This document shows, in pieces, positions 42,459 through 51,194 of a stretch of 64,000 nt of DNA. Source of the DNA: Catellatospora sichuanensis (GTDB lineage Bacteria > Actinomycetota > Actinomycetes > Mycobacteriales > Micromonosporaceae); the NCBI RefSeq assembly GCF_007483665.1, contig NZ_ML660187.1, positions 205,343 through 269,342 on the forward strand, given 5' to 3'. The stretch's first letter is position 1, and every line of letters begins with the position of its first letter. The notes under the pieces were generated by a model. That model was given only the letters and a program-made list of their open reading frames with translations. It was not told the origin of the DNA and made no database searches. A program made the position numbers and the translations under genes.

Positions 42459-44918
42459 TCAGAGGTTGCTGAGCAGTCCCAGCGCGTGCGGCGTCAGCGA
42501 GATGCCCGTGCTGTCCCGCAGCTCGTAGAGCCGGGTCACCACCTCCGCCGGCTCGTCGCTGGTCGCCGCCAGCCCCACGAGTGCCTCCATCATGTCCCGC
42601 CGGTCGTTGAGGCCGCTGGTCAGCCGCGCCGCAGCCGCGAACCAGGAGGCCGCCAGCGTGCGATGACCCCGCTGCCAGGCCACCGTCGCCTCGATCATCG
42701 CGCAGTGCCAGTCCTCCTCGGGCTCGGTCGCACCGGGCACGTCCACCCCCGGGCCGGGCTCCTCCAGCAGCACCGCACGGATGTCGGACAGCGTCTTCTC
42801 CGCCTCCTCCAGCCGACCGCCCTGCGCGTACGCCAGACCCACCACACCCACCAGCCGCCGGCGCTCGCCCGGATTGCCGACCTCGGCCAGCATCTCCGCG
42901 GCCTGCAGCCCCACCCGCACCGCCTCGTCGTAGCGGCCGTCCAAGCGCAGCACCTCGGCCAGGTTGGCCCGCGCCAGCGCGCGCAGCTTGTGCTCGCCGG
43001 ACCGCGCCGACAGCCGGTCCACCGCGGCCAGCCGCCGCTGGGCCGCGGCGAGGTCGGCCTCGCGCAGGTCGTGCCAGATCAGGTTGTGCTGGGCCACGGC
43101 CATGTCGTCGACCCGGCCGGTGCGGGTGGCCAGCGCCAAGGTCGCTTCACCGTGGCGACGGGCGTCGTCGTACTCCCCCGCGCTCTGGTGCACGACCTGC
43201 AGCACGGCACGCGCCGCGAGCTCCCCGGTCACGTCGCCCACCAGGAGGAACGCCGCCAGCGCGGCCTCACCCCGGGCGAGTTCCGCCCGGCCTGCGCCGT
43301 GCTCGGCCGCGAGCTGCACCACGCCCAGGTTCGCCCAGGCGCGCACGATCGGGTCGGCGTCGGCGGTGCGCGGGTCGTCGAGCAGCCGCAGCAACCACTG
43401 CCTGCCCTGCTGGTCCCGGCCGCGGAAACGCCACCAGCGGGGCAGCTTCGACGCCAGGCACAGCGCGGTGTGCGGGTCGTGCTCGGCGGCGTGGGCCAGC
43501 GCCGCCCACAGGTCGCTGGCCACGTCGTCGAGCCGGGCCACCGCCGCGGCCAGCGTGGACCCCACCATCGTCGGGGCGGTGCGGGCCGCGAACCGGGCGA
43601 AGACCACGCCGTGCTGCCGGCGTGCCTCGGCCAGCTCACCGGCCACCTCAGCCTGCTCGGTGGCGTACTCCTTCACCACGTCCAGCAGCACGAAGCGGAA
43701 CGCGCCGGAGCCGCGCACCTGCACCAGGCCCAGTTCCACCAGCCGCTCCAGCACCGGCACCACGTCGACCTGCGGGCCAAGCAGGTCCTCGGCCAGCTCG
43801 ACCGACCAGCGGTAGCCGAACACGGCCAGCCGTCGCAGCGCCTCCCGCTGCGCGGGCTCCAGCAGGCGGTAACTGGCCGTCACCACATCGCGCAGGGTCA
43901 CCACCGGCGGCGAGGCCGCGACGTCGGCGCTGCCCAGCTCCAGCAGCCGGTTGCCGTACCGGGCCAGCATCTCCGCCGGATCGAGCACCCGGCCCCGGGC
44001 TGCGGCCAGCTCGATGGCCAGCGGCAGTCCGCCCAGCCGGCGTACGAGCGTGACCAGTGCCTCCACCTCGACATCGGCCGACGACCGGCGCACCTGCCGC
44101 CACCGGGCCAGAAACAGCGCGCTCGCCGGATGCCGCTCGGCCTCGCCCAGCGAGCGCGTCCCGGCCGGGGGCAGCGCCAGCGGTCCCAGCGGCCACACGT
44201 GCTCGCCCGCGGGGCCCAGCGGGGCCCGTGCCGAGGCCAGCACGCGCAACGCCGGCGCGACAGCCACCAGTTCGGCCAGCACCGTCCGGAAGGCGTCCGG
44301 CGAGCGGTCCACCGCGTCCACCATGAGCAGCACCGGCTGCTCGAGCCGGGTGGGCAGATCGGCCGGGCGGCTCACCTCCAGCACCGCGCAGACCACCTCG
44401 CGGATGTCCGTGACGGTGTCCCCGGCCGCGACGCTGATCGCGTGCACGCCCGTCGGGAACTGCGGCTGTGCCTGATGCGCCACGCTCAGCGCGAGCGCGC
44501 TCTTGCCCACCCCGGCCAGGCCCACCAGCGTGGTGAGCCCGGGCCGGCCGGCGAGATGGGCGATCAGAGCCGCGGACTCCTCGGCGCGGCCGTACAGCTC
44601 CGGCGGGGCGGGCAGGGTGAACGCGGGCCGGATGGGCGCGGACGGCTGGGGCGCCTGGCCGCGGGCGGCGAGGTGGAACTCCGCGGCCGCGTCACCGGTC
44701 AGCGACAGCGCTCCGACGAGCAGCTCCACCGTGCTGCGCTGCGGTCGGGCCGCTCGTCCGTGCTCCAGGTCCCGGACCGTGCGCACCCCGAGCCCCGCCC
44801 GCGCGGCGAGTTCCGACTGGGTCAGCCGTGTGGCGTCCCGGTGCGCGCGGAGGAGCGCGCTGAAGGAGGCCGCCGATGCGTCGGCGGCCTCTGCGGGAAC
44901 CGGGTGACCTGGGGCCAT
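42459..44918 (-). CDS. XRE-HTH STAND ATPase with helical-repeat C-terminus
   Basis: 819-residue regulator. N-terminal XRE-type HTH (about 17-70: LLRAHRDATRLTQSELAARAGLGVRTVRDLEHG). A STAND/NB-ARC-like ATPase follows at about 110-400, with Walker A in LVGLAGVGKSALAL, Walker B in VLLMVDAVDRSPDAF, LASARAPLG and GLPLAIELAAARG. A winged-helix part and a TPR-like helical C-terminus (about 520-819) complete it. Resembles AfsR/SARP-type and LuxR-LAL regulators but has the DNA-binding domain at the N-terminus and no C-terminal LuxR HTH. Such proteins sense a ligand through the repeats and are often pathway or phage-response switches. Confidence 0.88.
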   Translation of the reverse strand: MAPGHPVPAEAADASAASFSALLRAHRDATRLTQSELAARAGLGVRTVRDLEHGRAARPQRSTVELLVGALSLTGDAAAEFHLAARGQAPQPSAPIRPAFTLPAPPELYGRAEESAALIAHLAGRPGLTTLVGLAGVGKSALALSVAHQAQPQFPTGVHAISVAAGDTVTDIREVVCAVLEVSRPADLPTRLEQPVLLMVDAVDRSPDAFRTVLAELVAVAPALRVLASARAPLGPAGEHVWPLGPLALPPAGTRSLGEAERHPASALFLARWRQVRRSSADVEVEALVTLVRRLGGLPLAIELAAARGRVLDPAEMLARYGNRLLELGSADVAASPPVVTLRDVVTASYRLLEPAQREALRRLAVFGYRWSVELAEDLLGPQVDVVPVLERLVELGLVQVRGSGAFRFVLLDVVKEYATEQAEVAGELAEARRQHGVVFARFAARTAPTMVGSTLAAAVARLDDVASDLWAALAHAAEHDPHTALCLASKLPRWWRFRGRDQQGRQWLLRLLDDPRTADADPIVRAWANLGVVQLAAEHGAGRAELARGEAALAAFLLVGDVTGELAARAVLQVVHQSAGEYDDARRHGEATLALATRTGRVDDMAVAQHNLIWHDLREADLAAAQRRLAAVDRLSARSGEHKLRALARANLAEVLRLDGRYDEAVRVGLQAAEMLAEVGNPGERRRLVGVVGLAYAQGGRLEEAEKTLSDIRAVLLEEPGPGVDVPGATEPEEDWHCAMIEATVAWQRGHRTLAASWFAAAARLTSGLNDRRDMMEALVGLAATSDEPAEVVTRLYELRDSTGISLTPHALGLLSNL

Positions 44919-45214
44919 GGCCGCAAAGACTACGCACCCGAAGCCGAACGTGGGAGTCGAGCGTCTACTTTTTGGCGCACTCACGGCACATGACCGGTGT
45001 CACACCGCAACCGTTCCGGTGAGCTGTTCGTGTCACTCCCACCAATCGGTGGAGAGCGGAGAGGGCGTTCTGCGCTCCCGTGCTGTCCGGCTGCCGACAA
45101 GGCGCAACCGGACCGCGACACATCGAGTGTCTTCAGTTACCGGGCCGCCACGGGGCAGTCCGGTACCGATGGAGGACCTCGGCCGGGCCGCGGCCGACGG
45201 CGGAGGGAGCGCTC

Positions 45215-46018
45215 ATGACCGCACCGAACATCGCTTGGCGCAGGTCGGCCACGCTGCCGCTGGCTGTCATGCTGGCCGCGGCTTTCGCCGTGGGCTGCGA
45301 TCGGCCGGGGGCCCCTTCGGCGTCCGCGCCGCCGAGCGGCACACCGCGGGTGTCCGCGCCGCCGAGCAGTACGCCGACCCCGCAGCCGTCACCCGAACCG
45401 TCGACCGAAGACCGCTGCCTTGACACGTACCCGGGCGCCATCGCCGACGCGGCGTTCCTGCCGGGCACGTTCGGCGCGGAACAGGCGGACCTCTGCTACC
45501 GCGTCCGACCCGCCCGGCCCGGCGAGGAGGATTGGCCTGCCGAGGACCACCTACCGCAGGTCTGCGCGTCGGGGACGCTGCCCAGCGAGGCGCTGGTCGC
45601 CGACCGCCGCGGCGGCCACCGGCTGTGGAACAGCAGCAGCACACCGGGCGAGACCTCGACGGCGGTGTACGACCACACGGTCACCCGCTACGCGGGCACC
45701 GGAGCCCGGGGCTACCTGGCCGACCTGCGCGCGGCGGTGAACCGCTGCGGGGCGTACACCCGGGACGGTGCCCGCTACGAATACTCCGTGGTCAGCGCGC
45801 CGAAACTGGGCGACGAGTCGCTGCGGCTGGTCCTGCACCGCCGCTACCTGCAACCGCAGGAGGCCACGCCCCGCGAGGCGCGGTACCTGATCGCGGTGAT
45901 CCGCCGGGGCGACCACGTCGCGGTCGTGTTCGACCACGGCTGGGAGGGCACCCCCACCCGCGACCGCGCCATCATCGACGTCTTCACCCAAGCCGCCCAC
46001 CTCCTCCCCACCCCCTGA
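45215..46018 (+). CDS. Putative lipoprotein
   Basis: 267-residue protein with a signal peptide and lipobox AVGC (Cys about 28), a Ser/Pro/Thr linker (about 30-65) and a globular domain (about 68-265) with paired cysteines (RCLDTY, LCYRV, QVCASG, NRCGAY). It resembles the extracytoplasmic parts of the sigma-linked protein at 50-51 kb in general style, but no family was recognised. ATG with GGAGGGAG upstream. The about 300 bp in front of it show no gene. Confidence 0.75.
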   Translation: MTAPNIAWRRSATLPLAVMLAAAFAVGCDRPGAPSASAPPSGTPRVSAPPSSTPTPQPSPEPSTEDRCLDTYPGAIADAAFLPGTFGAEQADLCYRVRPARPGEEDWPAEDHLPQVCASGTLPSEALVADRRGGHRLWNSSSTPGETSTAVYDHTVTRYAGTGARGYLADLRAAVNRCGAYTRDGARYEYSVVSAPKLGDESLRLVLHRRYLQPQEATPREARYLIAVIRRGDHVAVVFDHGWEGTPTRDRAIIDVFTQAAHLLPTP

Positions 46019-46038
46019 CCCCACCGCGCGGGCCCCCG

Positions 46039-46101
46039 CGCAACTCTCAAAGAGTCGCGCCTTCCGGATGGCCGGGTGGGCGCGACTCTTTAAGAGGTGC
46101 G
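46039..46101. repeat. Intergenic nested inverted repeat, copy C
   Basis: 23-nt arms (46039-46061 and 46079-46101) pair at all but two or three positions. The left arm contains ACTCT-CAA-AGAGT, the right arm CTCT-TTA-AGAG. It sits between convergent genes, 20 nt and 23 nt from the two stops. Confidence 0.75.
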
Positions 46102-46124
46102 GCGAGGACGTCGGGGTCAGCGGG

Positions 46125-47270
46125 TCAGCGGAGGCCGAGGTCGCGGGCGATGATCATGCGCTGGATCTCGGAGGTGCCTTCGCCGATCTCCAGGATCTTG
46201 CTGTCGCGCCACATGCGGGCGACCGGGAACTCGTTCATGAAGCCGTAGCCGCCGTGGATCTGCGTGGCGTCCCGGGCGTTGTCCACCGCGACCGTGCTGG
46301 CGTGCAGCTTCGCGATGGCCGCCTGGCGCTTGAACTCCTCGCCCGCGACCAGCCGCTGGGCCGCGTCACGCCAGGCCAGCCGCGCGGTGTGGGCGCGCGT
46401 CTCCATGTCCGCGATCATGAACTGGATGGCCTGGTACGACCCGATGGTGTGCCCGAACGCCTCACGCTGGGAGGCGTACTTCAGCGACTCGTCGACGCAG
46501 CCCTGGGCCAGGCCCGTGGACAGCGCGGCGATGGCGATCCGGCCCTCGTCGAGGATCTGCAGGAACTGTGCGAAGCCGCGGCCCCGCTCGCCGAGCAGGT
46601 TCTCCACCGGCACCCGGCAGTCGACGAAGGTGAGCTCGTGGGTGTCCGAGGCGCACCAGCCGACCTTGGAGTAGCCGGGCGCGACCGTGAAGCCGGGCGT
46701 GCCCGACGGCACGATGATCGAGGAGATCTCGTTCTCGCCGGTCCGGGCGGTGACGGTGACCAGGCTGGTCATCGTGGTGCCGGAGTTGGTGATGAAGGCC
46801 TTGCTGCCATTGATGATCCACTCGGTGCCGTCCTCGGACAGCCGCGCCGTGGTACGTGTGCCGCCCGCGTCGGAGCCCGCGCCCGGTTCGGTGAGACCGA
46901 ACCCGGCCAGCGCCTCGCCCCGGATCAGGGCGGGCAGCCAGCGCTGCTTCTGCTCCTCGGAGCCGAACCGGTAGATCGGCATCGCGCCGAGCGAGATCGC
47001 CGCCTCCAGCGTGATGGACAGCGACGAGTCGACCCGGGCCAGCTCCTCCAGCACGATGCACAGGGCGAGGTAGTCGCCGTCCATGCCGCCGAGCTCGCTG
47101 GGAAAGGGCAGCCCGAACAGCCCCATCTCGCCCATCTGGCGGACCAGGTCATACGGGAACTCGTGCCGCTCGTACAGGTCGCCGATCACCGGCGCCACCT
47201 TGTCCTGGGCGAAGCGCCGTACGGTGTCGCGCAGCTCGCGGTGCTCCTCGGACAGCCCGAAGTCGGTCAT
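46125..47270 (-). CDS. acdH: Acyl-CoA dehydrogenase
   Basis: 381-residue FAD enzyme that oxidises acyl-CoA to enoyl-CoA and passes electrons to ETF. Family motifs: LTEPGAGSDAGGT, WIINGSKAFITNSG, QIHGGYGFMNEFPVAR and IGEGTSEIQRMIIARDL. The Glu in EGTSEIQ is the catalytic-base position of short- and medium-chain enzymes; isovaleryl-CoA dehydrogenases usually have a small residue there. The substrate may thus be a short or 2-methyl-branched acyl-CoA. It lies 11 nt downstream of the carboxyltransferase gene in an apparent two-gene operon, with HMG-CoA lyase and biotin carboxylase genes nearby, pointing to leucine/branched-chain catabolism. Confidence 0.93.
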   Translation of the reverse strand: MTDFGLSEEHRELRDTVRRFAQDKVAPVIGDLYERHEFPYDLVRQMGEMGLFGLPFPSELGGMDGDYLALCIVLEELARVDSSLSITLEAAISLGAMPIYRFGSEEQKQRWLPALIRGEALAGFGLTEPGAGSDAGGTRTTARLSEDGTEWIINGSKAFITNSGTTMTSLVTVTARTGENEISSIIVPSGTPGFTVAPGYSKVGWCASDTHELTFVDCRVPVENLLGERGRGFAQFLQILDEGRIAIAALSTGLAQGCVDESLKYASQREAFGHTIGSYQAIQFMIADMETRAHTARLAWRDAAQRLVAGEEFKRQAAIAKLHASTVAVDNARDATQIHGGYGFMNEFPVARMWRDSKILEIGEGTSEIQRMIIARDLGLR

Positions 47271-47281
47271 CACGGCCTCTC

Positions 47282-48802
47282 TCAAACGGGAGTCACGCCG
47301 TGTCGGCGGCGTGAGAAGTGACGGTCCTTGCCGTGTGCGGCGCGGTACCGCTGGATGAGCTCGTCGCGGAGCCGATCGGGCTCCACGATCGTGTCGATGA
47401 CCAGCTCGCTGGCGAGCCGGACCAGGTCGATGTCGGTCTCGTACTCGGCGCGCTTGGCGGCGATGAACGCCTCCCGCTCGGCCTCGTCCTCGATCGCGGC
47501 GATCTTGTTGGCGTAGACGGCGTTCACCGCGGCCTCGGCGCCCATGACCGCGATCTTGGCGGTGGGCAGCGCGATGGTCGCCTCGGGCATGAAGCCGGGT
47601 CCGGCCATGGCGTAGAGGCCGGCGCCGTACGCCTTGCGTACGACCACGCAGATCTTCGGCACGGTGGCCTCGCTGATCGCGGTGACCATCTTCGCGCCGT
47701 GGCGGATGATGCCCTGCCGCTCGACCACGCTGCCGACCATGAAGCCGGGCACGTCGCACAGGAACAGCAGCGGCACGTTGAACGCGTCGCACAGCTGCAC
47801 GAAGCGGCTCGCCTTGTCGGCCGAGTCGACGAACAGAACGCCACCCTTGTGCAACGAGTTGTTCGCCACGACGCCTACGACCTGGCCGTCCAGCCGGCCG
47901 AAGCCGACCGTCAGCTCCTTGGCCCAGCGCGCCTGGATCTCGAAGTACTCGCCGCCGTCGAGCAGGCCCTTGACCAGCTTGCGCATGTCGAACGCGCGGC
48001 GCTCGCTCTCGGGGACGATCGCGGCCAGGTCCGTCTCCGGCGCGGGCATCGGCTCCAGCGCGGGCGGCTGCTCGGTCCAGTTCGAGGGCAGGAAGGACAG
48101 GTAGCGCCGGACCACACCGAGCGCCTCGTCCTCGTCCTTGCACAGGAAGTGGCCGACGCCGGACTGCTCGGTGTGCACCTTCGCGCCGCCCATCGCCTCC
48201 AGCGTCGTCTTCTCGCCGGTGACCATCTCGACCATGCGGTCGGAGCCCAGGTACATCGAGGCGTTGCCGTCGACCATGGCGACCACGTCGCAGAAGGCGG
48301 GGATGTAGGCACCGCCCGCGGCGCTCGGCCCGAACAGGGCGCACACCTGCGGAATGCTGCCCGAGGACTTCACCTGCTGGTAGAAGATGTTTCCCGCGCC
48401 CCGGCGGCCGGGGAACAGGTCGACCTGGTCGGTGATCCGCGCGCCGGCCGAGTCGACCAGGTAGACCATGGGCACGCCCTGGCCGTACGCCCGCTCGATG
48501 ATCCTGATGATCTTCTCGACGGTGCGTGCACCCCAACTCCCGGCCTTGACCGTGGAGTCGTTGGCCATCAGGCACACGGCGCGGCCATCGATGGTGGCCT
48601 GCCCCGTGATCACCCCGTCGGCGGGCAGCCCGTGCGCCAGCGCATTGGCGAACATCCCGTCCTCGACGAACGACCCCTTGTCCACCAGCCGCGCGATGCG
48701 CTCCCGGGCGAACAGCTTGCCCTTCGCCTCGTTGGCCTGGTGGTACTTGGGCGACCCGCCGGCCCCGATGCGCTCCCTCAGCTCATCCAGCCCTTCGTGC
48801 AT
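47282..48802 (-). CDS. accD: Acyl-CoA carboxylase carboxyltransferase (beta) subunit
   Basis: 506-residue biotin-dependent carboxyltransferase with both crotonase-like halves: N-domain with KGKLFARERIARLVDKGSF, VDSAGARITDQVDLFPG and FGPSAAGGAYIPAF; C-domain with LDGQVVGVVANN, FLCDVPGFMVG and VRKAYGAGLYAM. Most like actinobacterial AccD1/methylcrotonyl-CoA carboxylase beta subunits of the leucine pathway. It would need the biotin carboxylase at 56-57 kb plus a biotin carrier protein. First gene of an operon with the acyl-CoA dehydrogenase; a TetR-type operator lies 30 nt upstream of its ATG. Confidence 0.93.
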   Translation of the reverse strand: MHEGLDELRERIGAGGSPKYHQANEAKGKLFARERIARLVDKGSFVEDGMFANALAHGLPADGVITGQATIDGRAVCLMANDSTVKAGSWGARTVEKIIRIIERAYGQGVPMVYLVDSAGARITDQVDLFPGRRGAGNIFYQQVKSSGSIPQVCALFGPSAAGGAYIPAFCDVVAMVDGNASMYLGSDRMVEMVTGEKTTLEAMGGAKVHTEQSGVGHFLCKDEDEALGVVRRYLSFLPSNWTEQPPALEPMPAPETDLAAIVPESERRAFDMRKLVKGLLDGGEYFEIQARWAKELTVGFGRLDGQVVGVVANNSLHKGGVLFVDSADKASRFVQLCDAFNVPLLFLCDVPGFMVGSVVERQGIIRHGAKMVTAISEATVPKICVVVRKAYGAGLYAMAGPGFMPEATIALPTAKIAVMGAEAAVNAVYANKIAAIEDEAEREAFIAAKRAEYETDIDLVRLASELVIDTIVEPDRLRDELIQRYRAAHGKDRHFSRRRHGVTPV

Positions 48803-48831
48803 GTCGCACCCTCTCCTCCCACCAGCCCAAC

Positions 48832-48847
48832 CTGAACGATAGTTAAG
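48832..48847. promoter_or_regulatory. TetR-type operator upstream of accD-acdH
   Basis: CTGAACGATAGTTAAG fits CTNAACGNNCGTTNAG with one mismatch (A for C at position 10). Located 30 nt upstream of the accD start codon. Confidence 0.65.
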
Positions 48848-48906
48848 TTACCACCAGGTGAGACACCCCGCCTCCCCCGCCAGGTGCGACCCCGCCCCAC
48901 CCCCGG

Positions 48907-48958
48907 CGCAACTCTCGGGGACCTGCGGCCTCATGCCGCGACTTCTTCAAGAGTTGCG
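48907..48958. repeat. Intergenic nested inverted repeat, copy D (degenerate)
   Basis: Left arm begins CGCAACTCT and right arm ends AGAGTTGCG as in copies A-C, with GCGGC/GCCGC next to the 5-nt loop. The middle of the left arm has diverged and the arms differ by one base in length. Lies 89 nt past the chaplin stop. Confidence 0.6.
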
Positions 48959-49001
48959 GCAGGTGGGGGGTGGGGCGGGCAGGGCGTGGGGGGTATGGGA
49001 A

Positions 49002-49029
49002 AGGGCCGGCGCGCGTCCGCGCCGGCCCT
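49002..49029. terminator. Terminator of the chaplin gene
   Basis: 12-bp perfect stem (AGGGCCGGCGCG/CGCGCCGGCCCT) with a 4-nt loop, followed by TT on the minus strand; 18 nt past the chaplin stop. Confidence 0.82.
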
Positions 49030-49047
49030 CTCGGTGGGGAAGATTGT

Positions 49048-49941
49048 TCAGCAGAAGTTCGCGGTGGAGCCGCCGACGCTGGAGGCGTTGGCGTTGCCCA
49101 GCAGCGCGCCCACGGCCACGCCGGACACGTCGATCGGCGCCTGCACCGGCACGAACACCTGGTTGCCGCTCAGGATCCCCGAGTTGCCGAAGGTGTTCCA
49201 GTTCAGGTCGCAGGTGCTCGGCGCGGCGTGCTGCCACTTCTTGCGCTGGTTCATCATCTGCTGCTGCTGCTTGGCGCCGATGCCGACGCTGGCGCTGGTG
49301 TTGCCGACCGCGCTGGTCAGGCCACTGGTCAGCCCGTTGATCGGCAGCAGGCCGGTGATGACGTCCAGCGGGGAGCTCTCGGCCACGGTGCTCTCGATCG
49401 GGGCCGCCGTGGACACGAAGTCCTTCTTCTTCTTGTTCTTGCCCTGGTGCTGGTGCCAGCTGGGCTCGCCGTAGGGCTGCGGGTACGGGTCCTCGTCGAC
49501 GTCACCGGGCTCCGCGCCGGGCAGGTTGGCCTCGGAGCCGCCGACGCACCACGCGTTGGCGTTGCCGAGCACCCCGACACCCACGCCGCAGGCGTTGATC
49601 GGAACCTGGATCGGGGCCAGCACCTGGTTGCCGCTCAGGATGCCCGAGTTGCCGAAGGTGCTCCAGTCGGTGGCGAGGGCGTCCTCGCCGTAGTTGGCCT
49701 CGCTGCCGCCGGTGCAGCTGGCGTTGGCGTTGCCCAGGATGCCGATGGCGATCCCGCAGATGTTGATCGGGGCCTGCACCGGCAGCTTGATCTGGTTGCC
49801 GCTGCCGATACCGCTGTTGAAGGAGGTGTTCCAGTTGTCGGCCGCGTGCGCGCCCGTACCGCCGACGAGCAGCACGCCGGCGGACAGGACGCCGACCTTC
49901 ACGGACGTCTTGGTCCACGTGCCCAGCGAAGTCGCAGTCAT
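49048..49941 (-). CDS. Three-domain chaplin-family surface protein
   Basis: 297-residue exported protein: signal peptide (about 1-33, ending GAHA) and three chaplin-type domains at about 38-85, 92-140 and 250-297. Each contains a GNQ...P[VI]Q[AV]PI-[ND]-x-[CS]-G core followed by GNANA. Chaplins are hydrophobic amyloid-like proteins that coat aerial hyphae and spores. Domains 1 and 2 carry the usual Cys pair; domain 3 has Ser at both positions, while Cys residues flank it instead (STCDLNW and the terminal NFC). The long linker is hydrophilic (KNKKKKDF, QQQQMMNQRKK). There is no C-terminal sorting signal. The signal-peptide start at 49941 is preferred although its ribosome-binding site is weak. 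Confidence 0.88.
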   Translation of the reverse strand: MTATSLGTWTKTSVKVGVLSAGVLLVGGTGAHAADNWNTSFNSGIGSGNQIKLPVQAPINICGIAIGILGNANASCTGGSEANYGEDALATDWSTFGNSGILSGNQVLAPIQVPINACGVGVGVLGNANAWCVGGSEANLPGAEPGDVDEDPYPQPYGEPSWHQHQGKNKKKKDFVSTAAPIESTVAESSPLDVITGLLPINGLTSGLTSAVGNTSASVGIGAKQQQQMMNQRKKWQHAAPSTCDLNWNTFGNSGILSGNQVFVPVQAPIDVSGVAVGALLGNANASSVGGSTANFC

Positions 49942-50262
49942 GTGAATCGCAGTGCCTTTCGATCTGGAATTGCCACGGGGAGATGCAGTGTCTTGCCATG
50001 TCACGGCTACTTTGGGTAGCGACCTATGTGCACGATGAGCGCGCCGGAGTACGGTCACTCCGGCTGTCGACGTGCGCCCGTAGTCACCTGATTCGGCTCG
50101 TACAAATAGGGCATTTATGACATCGCAAGGGTCAACGAGCCTGCCATTCCTCGGACACGGATGACCGAAGCGATCACCCAGGGCGGCAAATGCCATTCCT
50201 TGCACGAATTACGGCTTATGTCCGAATTGCTCCAGATTGAAAAGCCAGGAACGGTCAAATAG
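49942..50262. promoter_or_regulatory. Upstream region of the chaplin gene
   Basis: About 320 bp without a supported gene, noticeably more AT-rich than the surroundings (for example around 50100-50260). It should hold the chaplin promoter, as expected for a developmentally regulated gene. I cannot assign -10/-35 boxes. Confidence 0.4.
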
Positions 50263-50297
50263 CTGACAGGGAGTGACCTATGGTCACTCCCTGTCAG
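50263..50297. terminator. Terminator of the second sigma-factor operon
   Basis: 16-bp perfect stem (CTGACAGGGAGTGACC and complement) with a 3-nt loop TAT, followed on the minus strand by GCTATTT; 18 nt past the stop at 50316. Confidence 0.88.
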
Positions 50298-50315
50298 TGT
50301 TGCTACGGGCCGGAT

Positions 50316-51194
50316 TCAGCAGGCCGTGGTGGCCCCGCAGATCCGTGTCACGGCCTTGCGCCCGAGATCTTCGGCGAGCGCCTCGTCGGCGGCGCCAGGG
50401 GTGTCCGGGAACATCAGGCTGAGGTTCGTGTACACCGCACCCACGCGCACCAGCACCAGCAGCACGTCCGGGCTCAGCCGGACGAGCAGCGACTCGTCAC
50501 CGGCGAACCCGGTGCGGACGATCTCGAACTCGGCGTGGGTCTCCCGGTGATCCACCACGGCGCAGTGCTCGAACCCGGCGCGTTCGTGGGCGACCCGGGC
50601 ACCGGCCAGCTGGGCCGAACCGTAGCCGTACGTCCGCTGTAGCACGTGCATCCGGCCCTGCCCCGCGGCCAGCACCCGCTGCCGGAACGACTCCCGGACC
50701 CGCGAGGTGTCCGGCGCGGAGGGCTTGCCGTCCCACTGGCCCTTGTCCTGGCACAACCCGGTGACGTACTGGTAGGTCTCCCCCAGGTACTCGCCCTCGT
50801 CCACCCGGTGCGCCGGGCTGACGTCGGACGCCCGGAGCATGGCGCCCGCCGGGATCACCGTGTCGAACGGTGCGCCCACGGTCGCCGAGGGACCGGCTGT
50901 CGGCGAGGTCAGGCCCTGTGCGCGGGCCGAGGGAGACGTGCTGATCCGTGGCACCGCGGAGACTGTCGGGCTTGGCGTCGTGGCGGGCGGCGCGGGATCC
51001 TCGGGCCTCGTGCCGAGCGCCAACGCGGTGCCCGCGACCAGGACGGCGGCCACCACTGCGGCGGCGGTCATTCCTGCCGCGTGCACGCGGCGGCGGCGCT
51101 CCCCCCGGCCCCGAATCTCTTCAGGCGAGGCCCAGATCATCGCCGGCATGTCCGCTCCGAACCCGTCGAGCTGCTGGGAGATGTCGTCACGCAT
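50316..51194 (-). CDS. Membrane-anchored sensor-like protein paired with sigma factor
   Basis: 292-residue single-pass protein. Cytoplasmic N-terminus of about 40 residues (MRDDISQQLDGFGADMPAMI, then RGRGERRRRVHAAG), membrane helix (about 41-62), Pro/Thr/Ser linker and an extracytoplasmic domain (about 110-292) with Cys residues at GLCQDK, FEHCAVV and the ICGATTAC end. No zinc anti-sigma motif. Starts 8 bp inside the end of the sigma gene, exactly as in the 25-kb pair. Probably the signal receptor or anti-sigma partner; function inferred from context. Confidence 0.78.
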   Translation of the reverse strand: MRDDISQQLDGFGADMPAMIWASPEEIRGRGERRRRVHAAGMTAAAVVAAVLVAGTALALGTRPEDPAPPATTPSPTVSAVPRISTSPSARAQGLTSPTAGPSATVGAPFDTVIPAGAMLRASDVSPAHRVDEGEYLGETYQYVTGLCQDKGQWDGKPSAPDTSRVRESFRQRVLAAGQGRMHVLQRTYGYGSAQLAGARVAHERAGFEHCAVVDHRETHAEFEIVRTGFAGDESLLVRLSPDVLLVLVRVGAVYTNLSLMFPDTPGAADEALAEDLGRKAVTRICGATTAC

